Positions 23,065 to 30,894 of a stretch of DNA of 64,000 nucleotides are shown here, in pieces; position 1 is the first letter of the stretch; every line of letters begins with the position of its first letter. The notes under the pieces are model-generated. The model saw only the letters and a list, made by a program, of their open reading frames with translations. It made no database searches and had not been told where the DNA came from. A program made the translations under genes and the position numbers. The stretch comes from JBBSBL01 sp046330255 (lineage in GTDB: Bacteria > Actinomycetota > Thermoleophilia > Solirubrobacterales > Solirubrobacteraceae), in NCBI GenBank assembly GCA_046330255.1, contig JAXLTC010000001.1:1054001-1118000 (forward strand), written 5' to 3'.

Positions 23065-24537
23065 TCACAGCCGGGCCAGGACCTCGCGGGCCGCGCGCTC
23101 GCCGGAGCGCACCGCGCCCTCCATGTAGCCGGCCCAGTAGGTCGAGGTCTCGCTGCCCGCCCAGTGCACCCGCTCGACCCGGGCGCGGATCGCGGGGCCG
23201 AAGTCCGACAGCACGCCGGGCGGCAGGTTCACGGTCGGGCAGCCGCGGATCCACGGCTCCTTTGCCGAGTTCGCCTCGGTGTAGGTGCGAGGGTGACGGG
23301 CCCGCTCGCCGAAGTAGGCCGCAAGCGCGTCGAGGGCGGCGGCGCGCCGGGCCGCCGCCGGCCGCTGCATCCAGCCGCGGGCGTCCCGTCCGCCGATGAA
23401 GCCGAACAGCACCCCGGGCCGCCCATCGGGCGGGGAGTTGTCGAACGTCGTGCGCACCGGGCCGGTGTCGGAGAGCGCCTGGCCGCTGAGCCCGGCGTCG
23501 CGCCAGAACGGCCGGTCGTAGATCGCCTCGGCCTTGGCAAGCGTCCCGTGCGGCATCCGCTGGACGAGTTGCGCGCGCAGCGCCGGCAGGTCCGGGCTGA
23601 ACTCGATCGCGGCGGTCAGCGCCGGCAGGATCGCGACGATCGCCCTCCGGGCGCGCACCGTGACACGCTCGGAGCGGACGGTCACGCCGCGCCCGTCCTG
23701 GGTGATCGCCCGGACGGGCGACTCGATCACGACCCGCCGGCCGAGTTGGCGGGCCATGCGGATCGAGAGCAGCTCCGAGCCGCCCACGAAGCGCCGCTCC
23801 TGCGATCCGCCGCCGGTGCTGATCAGCCGTGCGAGGCTCCCCTGGGTGCGCTCGTTGCCGGCCACGCGCGCGTACCAGAGCGCGTAGAGCAGCGAGAGGT
23901 CGCGCGGCTCGGCGCCCCAGACCGCGTTGACGGCGGCGCGGACCAGAGCGCCCACCTCGGCGGAGGCGGCGTTGGCCGCCATCCAGGTCCCGAGCGTCTG
24001 GCCGTCCCACTCGGACGCGCGCGCCGCCTTCCAGGGCGCCTCGACGGGCACCTGCGCGACGAGCGCGTCGAACGCGCGCAGCACGGCGAGCGTCTCGCCG
24101 AACAGCGGCTGCTCGGTGGGGATCCCGACCGAGGCGGGGTAGGTCGAGCGCCGGCCACCCAGCAGCAGCACGTTCCGGCCCTCGTTGTAGGTCTTGAACG
24201 TGCCGATCCGCAGCTCGCGCGCGAGCCGCAGGATCCGGTCCTGGGTCGGACCGACGTACTCGCCCATCAGCTCGCTGATCTTGCCGCCGCCGATCGGGCG
24301 GTTCTCCGTCCGCCCGCCGACGCGGTTGCCGGCCTCCATCACCAGGACCGACCGGCGCGCCCGCACGAGCGCCCGCGCCGCCGTGAGGCCGGCGAGGCCG
24401 CCGCCTACGATCGCCACGTCCACCCGCCGGATGGGACGCCGGCTCGCGCCGGCCGCGGCGCCCGGCGCGGCCGCCACCACGCCCGCTGCGGTCGCGCCGC
24501 CGATCAGCTGCCGGCGTGTGACGGAGCGCTCGCTCAT
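23065..24537 (-). CDS. Tat-exported flavin amine oxidase (monoamine-oxidase family)
   Basis: FAD-dependent amine oxidase of 490 residues. ATG 24537 gives a twin-arginine leader, VTRRQLIGGATAAGVVAAAP; a codon 12 residues earlier is possible. The dinucleotide-binding motif is VDVAIVGGGLAGLTAARALV, followed by EAGNRVGGRT, and the C-terminal FAD contact is VHWAGSETSTYWAGYMEGAV. This layout is that of MAO/L-amino-acid-oxidase enzymes, and Tat export fits a folded flavoprotein. A second Tat amine oxidase occurs at 46710-48272. The substrate (amine or amino acid) is unknown. Confidence 0.9.
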   Translation of the reverse strand: MSERSVTRRQLIGGATAAGVVAAAPGAAAGASRRPIRRVDVAIVGGGLAGLTAARALVRARRSVLVMEAGNRVGGRTENRPIGGGKISELMGEYVGPTQDRILRLARELRIGTFKTYNEGRNVLLLGGRRSTYPASVGIPTEQPLFGETLAVLRAFDALVAQVPVEAPWKAARASEWDGQTLGTWMAANAASAEVGALVRAAVNAVWGAEPRDLSLLYALWYARVAGNERTQGSLARLISTGGGSQERRFVGGSELLSIRMARQLGRRVVIESPVRAITQDGRGVTVRSERVTVRARRAIVAILPALTAAIEFSPDLPALRAQLVQRMPHGTLAKAEAIYDRPFWRDAGLSGQALSDTGPVRTTFDNSPPDGRPGVLFGFIGGRDARGWMQRPAAARRAAALDALAAYFGERARHPRTYTEANSAKEPWIRGCPTVNLPPGVLSDFGPAIRARVERVHWAGSETSTYWAGYMEGAVRSGERAAREVLARL

Positions 24538-24696
24538 CGCCGCCAGCCTCCGCAGCCGCCGCGCGCCTGTCAACCGCTGTGACTACGGATCGCGGCAGCG
24601 GGGCCCGGCGCGGCCGCCGACACCGGCGCGGCCGGCATGTCGCTGCGCGGCGACAGACCGTCGGCGAGCCGGGCGTCGGCCCCGCGCGACGCCGGA

Positions 24697-24702
24697 TACG
24701 CT
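24697..24702 (+). promoter_or_regulatory. -10 hexamer TACGCT of leaderless type
   Basis: TACGCT, then 6 bases, then GTG at 24709; this is the reason for preferring that start over the ATG at 24637. Confidence 0.5.
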
Positions 24703-24708
24703 GCGGAG

Positions 24709-25182
24709 GTGGCACGGAGCGGCCCGGCACGGGACCGGGCCAAGGCACGGCTTCCTCCCCGCTGGTTCATCCGGCTCTTCTGGGTCGTCCATCGCGGCCT
24801 GTACCGCTGGACCGCCGGCCGGCTCGGCCTGTGGCGGCCCAAGCCCGGCCGTTGGGGCACCGTGCGCCTCAACACGATCGGCCGACGGACGGGCCGGGCT
24901 CGCCCGGTGATCATCGGCTACTTCGACGATGGCCCGAACCTCGTCACGATGGCCATGAACGGCTGGGGCGAGGCCGAGCCGGCGTGGTGGCTGAACCTCC
25001 AGGCGCACCCGGACGTGACGGTCGACACGGCCGACGGACCCCGCCGGGTCACCGGCCGGGCGGCGCGGGGCGAGGAGCGCGAGCGCCTGTGGGCGCAGTG
25101 GCGTCGCCTGGACAGGGACCTCGAGGCCTACGCCGCGCGCCGCCCGGTCGAGACCGCGGTCGTGGTCCTGGAACCGCGCTAG
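24709..25182 (+). CDS. Deazaflavin (F420)-dependent nitroreductase-family protein
   Basis: A 157-residue split-barrel protein of the Ddn/F420H2-dependent reductase group: an amphipathic N-terminal helix (RWFIRLFWVVHRGLYRWTAG), then RLNTIGRRTGRARPVIIGYF, the family core, and EPAWWLNLQAHPDVTVDT, the most recognisable motif. Members reduce nitro compounds or enones using F420H2 at the membrane. GTG 24709 follows a TACGCT element; an ATG at 24637 would add 24 residues without similarity. The flavoprotein gene 38 bases downstream on the same strand may be co-transcribed. Confidence 0.88.
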   Translation: MARSGPARDRAKARLPPRWFIRLFWVVHRGLYRWTAGRLGLWRPKPGRWGTVRLNTIGRRTGRARPVIIGYFDDGPNLVTMAMNGWGEAEPAWWLNLQAHPDVTVDTADGPRRVTGRAARGEERERLWAQWRRLDRDLEAYAARRPVETAVVVLEPR

Positions 25183-25220
25183 CGCGATGCCCGGATCCCG
25201 CCTCGGGCCAGGTTGACCGG

Positions 25221-27221
25221 ATGCCGGACCGACCGGACGCGCGCGCTCAGGCCCGCAGCCCGCGGCCGCCCGAGGCCGCCCCCCTGCCGCACCTGCTCTC
25301 GCCGCTTCGCATCGGCCCGGCCATGCTGCGCAACCGGGTCGTGTCGGCCGGCCACGACACGACGCTGCCGACCGACGGCACGGTGAACGACGCGCTCGTC
25401 GCCTACCACCGGGCGCGCGCCGAGGGGGGAGTCGGCATGGTGATCGTGCAGGTCGCCGGCGTGCACGAGTCCGCCCGCTACACCTCGCACCTGCTGATGG
25501 CCGTCGACGACGCGTGCATCCCCGGCTACCGCCGCCTCGCCGACGTCTGCCACGCGCACGACACCGTCGTGGTCGGGCAGATCTTCCACCCGGGCCGCGA
25601 GGTGATGGAGTCGCAGGACGGCAGCGCCCCGGTCGCCTACTCCGCGAGCGTCGCTCCGACCGAGCGCTTCCACGTCGTTCCGCGCCCGCTCGACCAGGCG
25701 GGGATCGACGAGATCGTCGCCGGCTATGCCGGCGCCGCCGGCCGACTCGTGCGCGCGGGGCTCGACGGGGTCGAGATCGTCGCCAGCCACGGCTATCTGC
25801 CGGCCCAGTTCCTCAATCCGCGCCTCAACGTCCGCGACGACGCCTACGGCCGCGAGCCGATCCGCTTCCTGCGCGAGGTCGTCGAGGCCGTCCGCGCAGC
25901 CGTGCCCGCCGCGATCGTGGGCGTGCGCATCAGCGTCGACGAGTTCTCGCACGACGGCCTGCGGCCCGACGAGGCGACCGTCGCGGCCGGCGCGCTGGCG
26001 AACGCGGGCCTGCTCGACTACCTCAACGTCTGCGCCGGCTCGTCCGCCTCGCTGGCGGGCTCGATCCACATCGTGCCGCCGATGAGCGTCGCGAGCGCCT
26101 ACACCGCCCCGCTTGCCGCGCAAGTGAAGTCGGCCGTCGACATCCCGGTGATCGTGGGCGGGCGCATCAACGAACCGCAACAGGCCGAGCGCATCCTCGC
26201 CGCCGGCGACGCCGACGCGTGCGCGATGACCCGCGCGCTGATCTCCGACCCCGAGCTGCCGCGCAAGGCGATGGAGGGGCGGCTCGACTCGGTCCGCGCC
26301 TGCGTCGCCTGCAACCAGGCCTGCATCGGCCACTTCCACGCGGGCTATCCGATCTCGTGCATCCAGTACCCGGAGAGCGGGCGGGAGCTGCGCTTCGGGA
26401 CCCTGGCGCCGGCCGCCCCGCCGCGACGAGTGCTCGTCGCCGGCGCGGGCCCGGCGGGCCTCAAGGCCGCCGCCGTCGCGGCCGCGCGGGGCCACGACGT
26501 GACGATCCACGAGGCGACCACGCGCGTGGGCGGCCAGGTGCTGCTCGCCGAGCGCCTGCCCGGCCGCGAGGAGTTCGGGGGCGTCGCCCTGAACCTCCGG
26601 CACGAGGTCGAGGAGGCCGGTGCGCGGATCGTGCTCGGCTCGCGGGTCGGCCGCGAGCTGGTCGAGCGCGAGCGGCCCGACGTCGTGGTCGTCGCCACGG
26701 GGGGCCTCCCGCGCCGCCCACAGCTCGAGCTGCTCGGCAGCCCGACCGTCCTGGACGCATGGGAGCTCCTGCGCGGCGCCGATATCCCCAGCGGCCACGT
26801 CGTGGTCGCCGACTGGAGCTGCGACTGGGTGGGCGCCGGGATCGCGCTGCACTGCGCAATCGCCCGCCGCCGCGTCACGCTCGCCGTCAACGGCTACATG
26901 CCCGGACAGGAGGTCCAGCAGTACGTCCGCGACAGCTTCCTCGCGGATCTCCACCGCCGGCACGTCACGGTCATCCCGATGGCCCGCCTTTACGGCGCCG
27001 ACGACGACACGGTCTACTTCCAGCACACCACCAGCGGCGAGCCGATCCTCGTCGAGGACGCCGGCTGCCTGGTCCTCGCACAGGGCCACGCCGCGAACGA
27101 CGCCCTCGCCGGGGAGCTCGCCGGCAGCGGTGTCGACACGGTGCTCGTCGGCGACAGCCTGGCGCCGCGGACGGTGGAGGAGGCCGTGCTCGAGGGGCTC
27201 GAGGCGGCCGTCGCGCTGTAG
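25221..27221 (+). CDS. Old Yellow Enzyme/2,4-dienoyl-CoA reductase-like iron-sulfur flavoprotein
   Basis: A 666-residue NADH:flavin oxidoreductase with three parts. Residues 25-360 form the FMN barrel (LRNRVVSAGHDTTLPTDG, IFHPGREV, ASHGYLPAQFLNPRLN). The linker CVACNQACIGHF plus a later Cys (SCIQYP) carries the four Cys of a 4Fe-4S cluster. The C-terminal part has the FAD motif VLVAGAGPAGLKAAAVAAARG and a second nucleotide-binding region. This is the plan of 2,4-dienoyl-CoA reductase and trimethylamine dehydrogenase relatives; the substrate is unknown. ATG 25221 is chosen; the long frame before it overlaps the preceding gene. Confidence 0.9.
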   Translation: MPDRPDARAQARSPRPPEAAPLPHLLSPLRIGPAMLRNRVVSAGHDTTLPTDGTVNDALVAYHRARAEGGVGMVIVQVAGVHESARYTSHLLMAVDDACIPGYRRLADVCHAHDTVVVGQIFHPGREVMESQDGSAPVAYSASVAPTERFHVVPRPLDQAGIDEIVAGYAGAAGRLVRAGLDGVEIVASHGYLPAQFLNPRLNVRDDAYGREPIRFLREVVEAVRAAVPAAIVGVRISVDEFSHDGLRPDEATVAAGALANAGLLDYLNVCAGSSASLAGSIHIVPPMSVASAYTAPLAAQVKSAVDIPVIVGGRINEPQQAERILAAGDADACAMTRALISDPELPRKAMEGRLDSVRACVACNQACIGHFHAGYPISCIQYPESGRELRFGTLAPAAPPRRVLVAGAGPAGLKAAAVAAARGHDVTIHEATTRVGGQVLLAERLPGREEFGGVALNLRHEVEEAGARIVLGSRVGRELVERERPDVVVVATGGLPRRPQLELLGSPTVLDAWELLRGADIPSGHVVVADWSCDWVGAGIALHCAIARRRVTLAVNGYMPGQEVQQYVRDSFLADLHRRHVTVIPMARLYGADDDTVYFQHTTSGEPILVEDAGCLVLAQGHAANDALAGELAGSGVDTVLVGDSLAPRTVEEAVLEGLEAAVAL

Positions 27222-27267
27222 GCGGCGCTCACCTACGCCGGGCGCGGGCGCGGTCGCGTCGGAGATG

Positions 27268-27303
27268 GCGGTCCGCCACGCTCATGCGTGCGTGACGGAC
27301 CGC
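27268..27303. terminator. Bidirectional hairpin between convergent genes
   Basis: GCGGTCCG (27268-27275) pairs with CGGACCGC (27296-27303); a second stem, CACGC/GCGTG, lies inside. It separates the convergent flavoprotein and DoxX genes and could end both transcripts. Confidence 0.6.
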
Positions 27304-27315
27304 GAGGCCGAGGTC

Positions 27316-27855
27316 CTACGTGGCCGGCTCGGCGCCGGCCGGCGGCCCGACCTGCCCCGCCGGCTCGGCCGGCAGCAACCGCGACGACACGGCCGCACCG
27401 AAGCCGCCCAGCACGCCCACGCCGAGCGCGCCGAGCGCCCACGCGACTCCCGCCACGTGGAGGCCCAGGACGTGGTCCAGCGACCACGCGCCGGCGCCCA
27501 CGGCGGCGAGCGCGAACGCGACGGCGATCAGTACGAGGTTGTACTCGAAGCCGCCGTTGCTCGACCACAGGCCGTTGCGCATGTGGACGGTGAGGATCGC
27601 CGCGGTCATGACCGCGGTCAGCAGGACGGCGGCCACCGGGGTGACGAGCCCGAGGGCGAGCAGCAGCCCGCCGGTGAGCTCCGCCAGCCCGCCCGCCACG
27701 GCGTGGACCTTGCCGGGCCGCAGCCCTGTCCGCTCGAAGAACGCGGCGGTGCCGGGGATGCCCTGCCCGCCGAGGACCCCGAACAGCTTCTGCGCCCCGT
27801 GGCCCACGAACAGGGCTCCGACGATCACGCGTAACACCAGCAATCCAAGTTCCAT
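27316..27855 (-). CDS. DoxX-family membrane protein
   Basis: A 179-residue DoxX protein with four or more membrane helices. VGALFVGHGAQKLFGVLGGQGIPG (in parts), FFERTGLRPGK, and GLAELTGGLLLALGLVTP are strong family signatures; GLWSSNGGFEYNLVLIAVAFAL is the typical third-helix region. The last 40 residues are an added helix and a Pro/Ala tail. ATG 27855 has AAAGGCGGC before it. The promoter is unusually AT-rich and flanked by two inverted repeats, so it is probably repressed by a regulator encoded elsewhere. Homologues respond to thiol or redox stress. Confidence 0.92.
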   Translation of the reverse strand: MELGLLVLRVIVGALFVGHGAQKLFGVLGGQGIPGTAAFFERTGLRPGKVHAVAGGLAELTGGLLLALGLVTPVAAVLLTAVMTAAILTVHMRNGLWSSNGGFEYNLVLIAVAFALAAVGAGAWSLDHVLGLHVAGVAWALGALGVGVLGGFGAAVSSRLLPAEPAGQVGPPAGAEPAT

Positions 27856-27869
27856 GATCAGCCGCCTTT

Positions 27870-27913
27870 CGTTGCGCTAACAACGATTATAGCGACCGGT
27901 TGCTCGCGCAACC
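27870..27913 (-). promoter_or_regulatory. DoxX promoter flanked by two inverted-repeat operators
   Basis: A consensus TATAAT -10 lies on the minus strand at 27886-27891. Upstream is GGTTGC-N4-GCAACC (27898-27913), downstream is CGTTG-N6-CAACG (27870-27885). The two repeats share the GTTG/CAAC arms, so one dimeric repressor (MarR- or HxlR-like) could bind both. Confidence 0.65.
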
Positions 27914-27930
27914 ATTCGGGCCGGTGCCCG

Positions 27931-30216
27931 TCAGCCGGCGCCGGCCTCGACCTCCGCCCGGAGCCGGTGCGCGGCCTCCACCATGTTGCGCAGCGCGGCG
28001 CGCGCCTCCTCCCAGCCGCGGGTCTTCAGCCCGCAGTCGGGGTTCACCCACAGCTGCGAGCGCGGGATCCGCCGCTCGGCGAGCGCGAGCAGCTCGGCGA
28101 TCTCGCCGGCCGACGGCACGCGCGGCGAGTGGATGTCGTACACGCCCGGGCCGATCTGCCCCGGGTAGGCGAAGTCGCGGAAGACCTCGAGCAACTCCAT
28201 GCCCGAGCGCGAGGCCTCGATCGACAGCACGTCGGCGTCGAGCCGGGCGATGTGCTCGATCATCTCCGCGAACTCCGAGTAGCACATGTGCGTGTGCACC
28301 TGGGTCTCCGGACGCGCCGGGGCGGTCGTCAGCCGGAACGCGTCGACGGCCCAGCGCACGTAGTCGTCCTGCTCGGCGCGGCGCAGCGGCAGGCCCTCCC
28401 TCAGCGCCGCCTCGTCGATCTGGATCATGCCCGCGCCGGCGGCCTCGAGGTCGACGACCTCGTCCTGGATCGCGAGCGCGATCTGCGTGCAGGTCTCGCG
28501 CCGCGGCTGGTCGTCGCGCACGAACGACCACTGCAGGATCGTCACCGGCCCGGTGAGCATCGCCTTCATCGGGCGCTCGGTGAGCGACCGGGCGTGCTCC
28601 CACCAGCGCACGGTCATCGGCCGCCGCCGCGCCACGTCGCCGTAGAGGATCGGCGGCTTCACGCAGCGGCTCCCGTAGGACTGGACCCAGCCCCACCCGG
28701 AGAACGCGAAGCCCTGCAACTGCTCGCCGAAGTACTCGACCATGTCGTTGCGCTCGGGCTCGCCGTGCACGAGGACATCGAGGTCCAGCGCCTCCTGCTC
28801 GCGCACGACCTGCGCGACCTGGTCGCGCAGGAACCCGTCGTACTCGGACTCGCCCAGCTCCCCGGCGCGCCGCCGCCGGCGCATCTCGCGGATCTCGGCG
28901 GTCTGCGGGAACGAGCCGATCGTGGTCGTCGGGAGCTCGGGCAGGCCGAAGCGCCGGTCCTGGGCCTCGCGCCGCTCGCCGAGAGGCGCGCCGCGGTCGT
29001 AGTCGCGCTCGCCCAGCGCGCCGGCGCGGCGACGCACGGCGTCGTCGTTCGTGCGCGCCGACGAGCGCCGGGACTCGGCGCGGCGGCGCGCGTCCGCAAG
29101 CAGCGCGTCGCGCCCTTCTTCGTCGGCGTCGAGCGCGTCGCGCAGCAGCGTCAGCTCGGCCAGCTTCTCGTCTCCGAAGGCGAGCCAGGAGCGCAGCTCG
29201 GTGTCGAGGCCGGTCTCGCGCGCGGCGCGGTAGGGGACGTGCAGAAGCGAGCACGACGGCGCGATCGTCACCCGCTCGGTCCCGATCGCGGCCGCCGCCC
29301 GATCGAGACGCTCGAGCGCGCGGTCGGCGTCGGTGGCCCAGACGTTGCGGCCGTCCACGACCCCGGCGGACAGCCGCGCACCGTCCGGGAGCGCGGCCAG
29401 GACGTCGTCGAGCTGCGCGGGCGCGCGCACGAGGTCGACGTGCAGCTCGCCGAGCCCCAAGCGCGAGATCCGGGCCAAGGTCGCATCGTCCAGGCCGCCG
29501 AAGTAGGTGGCCAGGCAGACGGCCGGGCCGCCGGCCGCGGTCAGCTCGGCGTACGCGTCGGCGAAGGCGTCCAGCTCGCGCTCCCCCTGGTCGAGGACCA
29601 GCGCCGGCTCGTCGAGCTGCACCTCGGTCGCGCCGTGCTCGCGCAGCGTGGAGAGCAGCGCGGCGTAGACGCGCGTCAGCGCCGGGAGCAGCGCGAGCGG
29701 ATCGGCGGCGCCCTTGGCCAGCGTCAGCAGCGTGAAGGGGCCGACCGCGACCGGGCGGGCATCGACGCCCAGCTCGCGCGCCTCGCGCAGGTGCTCCACC
29801 CACTTGCCCGGGCGCAGCCGCAGCGCGGCGCCCGGCTCGAGCTCGGGGACCAGGTAGTGGTAGTTGGTGTCGAACCACTTCGTCATCTCGAGCGGCGTGA
29901 CGTGCTCGTCGCCCCGGCAGGCGAGGAAGTGCGCGGCGAGCCCGTCGGCCTCGGCGCCTCCGTGGCGCGCGGCGATGATCGACGCCATCTCCGCCGCGTC
30001 GAGGACGTGGTCGTAGAGGGCGAAGTCGCCCGCCGGCAGCACGTCGATCCCCGCGGCGCTGCCGCGGGCGAGGCGCTCCGCCCGCAGCGCGCGGGCGCTC
30101 GCCTGTAGCTCGTCGCCGCTCACGCCACCGGCCCAGTGGGCCTCGAGGGCCGTCTTGAGCTCGCGGTCCGCCCCGATCCGGGGGAACCCGAGCACCGCGG
30201 TTCTGGCCACTGTCAC
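27931..30216 (-). CDS. metE: Cobalamin-independent methionine synthase
   Basis: 5-methyltetrahydropteroyltriglutamate-homocysteine methyltransferase: makes methionine without vitamin B12, in the cytoplasm. 761 residues, the full family length, as two barrels. The N-terminal one begins TAVLGFPRIGADRELKTALE; the catalytic one has LPTTTIGSFPQT, and zinc ligands in THMCYSEF (His, Cys) and NPDCGLKTRGW (Cys). GTG 30216 overlaps the end of ytoQ as GTGA, so metE is translated from the ytoQ mRNA. No cobalamin riboswitch is visible ahead of the operon, although one often controls metE in actinobacteria. Confidence 0.96.
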   Translation of the reverse strand: MTVARTAVLGFPRIGADRELKTALEAHWAGGVSGDELQASARALRAERLARGSAAGIDVLPAGDFALYDHVLDAAEMASIIAARHGGAEADGLAAHFLACRGDEHVTPLEMTKWFDTNYHYLVPELEPGAALRLRPGKWVEHLREARELGVDARPVAVGPFTLLTLAKGAADPLALLPALTRVYAALLSTLREHGATEVQLDEPALVLDQGERELDAFADAYAELTAAGGPAVCLATYFGGLDDATLARISRLGLGELHVDLVRAPAQLDDVLAALPDGARLSAGVVDGRNVWATDADRALERLDRAAAAIGTERVTIAPSCSLLHVPYRAARETGLDTELRSWLAFGDEKLAELTLLRDALDADEEGRDALLADARRRAESRRSSARTNDDAVRRRAGALGERDYDRGAPLGERREAQDRRFGLPELPTTTIGSFPQTAEIREMRRRRRAGELGESEYDGFLRDQVAQVVREQEALDLDVLVHGEPERNDMVEYFGEQLQGFAFSGWGWVQSYGSRCVKPPILYGDVARRRPMTVRWWEHARSLTERPMKAMLTGPVTILQWSFVRDDQPRRETCTQIALAIQDEVVDLEAAGAGMIQIDEAALREGLPLRRAEQDDYVRWAVDAFRLTTAPARPETQVHTHMCYSEFAEMIEHIARLDADVLSIEASRSGMELLEVFRDFAYPGQIGPGVYDIHSPRVPSAGEIAELLALAERRIPRSQLWVNPDCGLKTRGWEEARAALRNMVEAAHRLRAEVEAGAG

Positions 30217-30689
30217 GCCTCCTTAGCCGGCGGCCCGGACCCGGAGCCGCCCTCGAGCGCGTAGCGCAGGATCGCCACGACCTGCTCGGGCTCGCGCGCC
30301 ACCGCGAGCGCCGCGCGGTCGATCTCCTTGAGCGCGTGATCGTGCTGCTCCGGGTGAAGCGTGATCAGCGGCTTGCCGAGCGCGGCGGCGTAGCCGGCGT
30401 CGAAGGCGGCGTTCCACTGGCGGTACTGCTCGCCGAAGCGCACGACCACGACGTCGGCGCGCTCGATCAGCGTCCGCGTGCGGATCGCGTTCACCCCGGC
30501 GCCGATGTGGTCGTTCCAGAACGGGCTTCCCTGGTCGCCGAGAATCGCGGTGCCGGCGTCGTCGGAGGCGGAGTGGTCGGTCACCGGCGCCGTGAACGTC
30601 ACGTCGAGACCGGCATCGCGCACCCCGTCCTCCACCCGCGCGCGCCAGTCGCTGTGGATCTCACCGGAGAGATGGACCTGCCAGCTCAT
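30213..30689 (-). CDS. ytoQ: YtoQ-family protein
   Basis: A 158-residue protein of the YtoQ family (Rossmann-like nucleoside deoxyribosyltransferase fold). MSWQVHLSGEIHSDWRA is the family start, NDHIGAGVNAIRTRTLIERADVVVVRFGEQYRQWNAAFDAG (in parts) carries the conserved core, and LITLHPEQHDHALKEIDRAA follows. Function is unknown. ATG 30689 sits 7 bases after TAGGAT, with no Shine-Dalgarno. Its stop overlaps the metE start as GTGA, which links it to methionine synthesis in this organism. Confidence 0.9.
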   Translation of the reverse strand: MSWQVHLSGEIHSDWRARVEDGVRDAGLDVTFTAPVTDHSASDDAGTAILGDQGSPFWNDHIGAGVNAIRTRTLIERADVVVVRFGEQYRQWNAAFDAGYAAALGKPLITLHPEQHDHALKEIDRAALAVAREPEQVVAILRYALEGGSGSGPPAKEA

Positions 30690-30696
30690 GCCGGGG

Positions 30697-30702
30697 ATCC
30701 TA
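30697..30702 (-). promoter_or_regulatory. -10 hexamer TAGGAT of the ytoQ-metE operon
   Basis: TAGGAT, then 7 bases, then the ytoQ ATG. Leaderless type. Confidence 0.55.
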
Positions 30703-30737
30703 GGTCGGGGCGGGCGCTCGAGCCGTGCGGTGCTCGG

Positions 30738-30760
30738 GCGCATCGTCTCTGGCGATGCGC
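30738..30760. promoter_or_regulatory. Perfect 8-bp inverted repeat upstream of ytoQ-metE
   Basis: GCGCATCG and CGATGCGC are separated by TCTCTGG. The centre lies about 50 bases upstream of the ytoQ -10, the place of an activator or repressor site. It also lies upstream of the divergent exported-protein gene, so either may be the target. Confidence 0.45.
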
Positions 30761-30894
30761 GTCATCGGCGATCCACGGTCGACGACCGCCGCCGGGGGCG
30801 ATTACGGTCGGTCGCGGCGCGGCTCGCGAGAGAGCGCCGATGCACCGGGACGGCGGCGGCCCAGACGCCGGCAACCCACCCCAAGGACGGAGTC

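Noticed and set aside
20830..24582. 1250-codon plus-strand open frame
   Set aside because: It lies opposite the GH3 and amine oxidase genes. Its residues are Arg/Gly/Ala/His-rich without domains, as expected of a high-GC shadow frame.
24579..25220. N-terminal extension of the Old Yellow Enzyme-like gene
   Set aside because: It overlaps the deazaflavin-type reductase in another frame and has shadow-type composition.
30690..30894. Cobalamin riboswitch ahead of ytoQ-metE
   Set aside because: The B12 box and the long leader it needs are absent; the -10 lies only 7 bases before the start codon.
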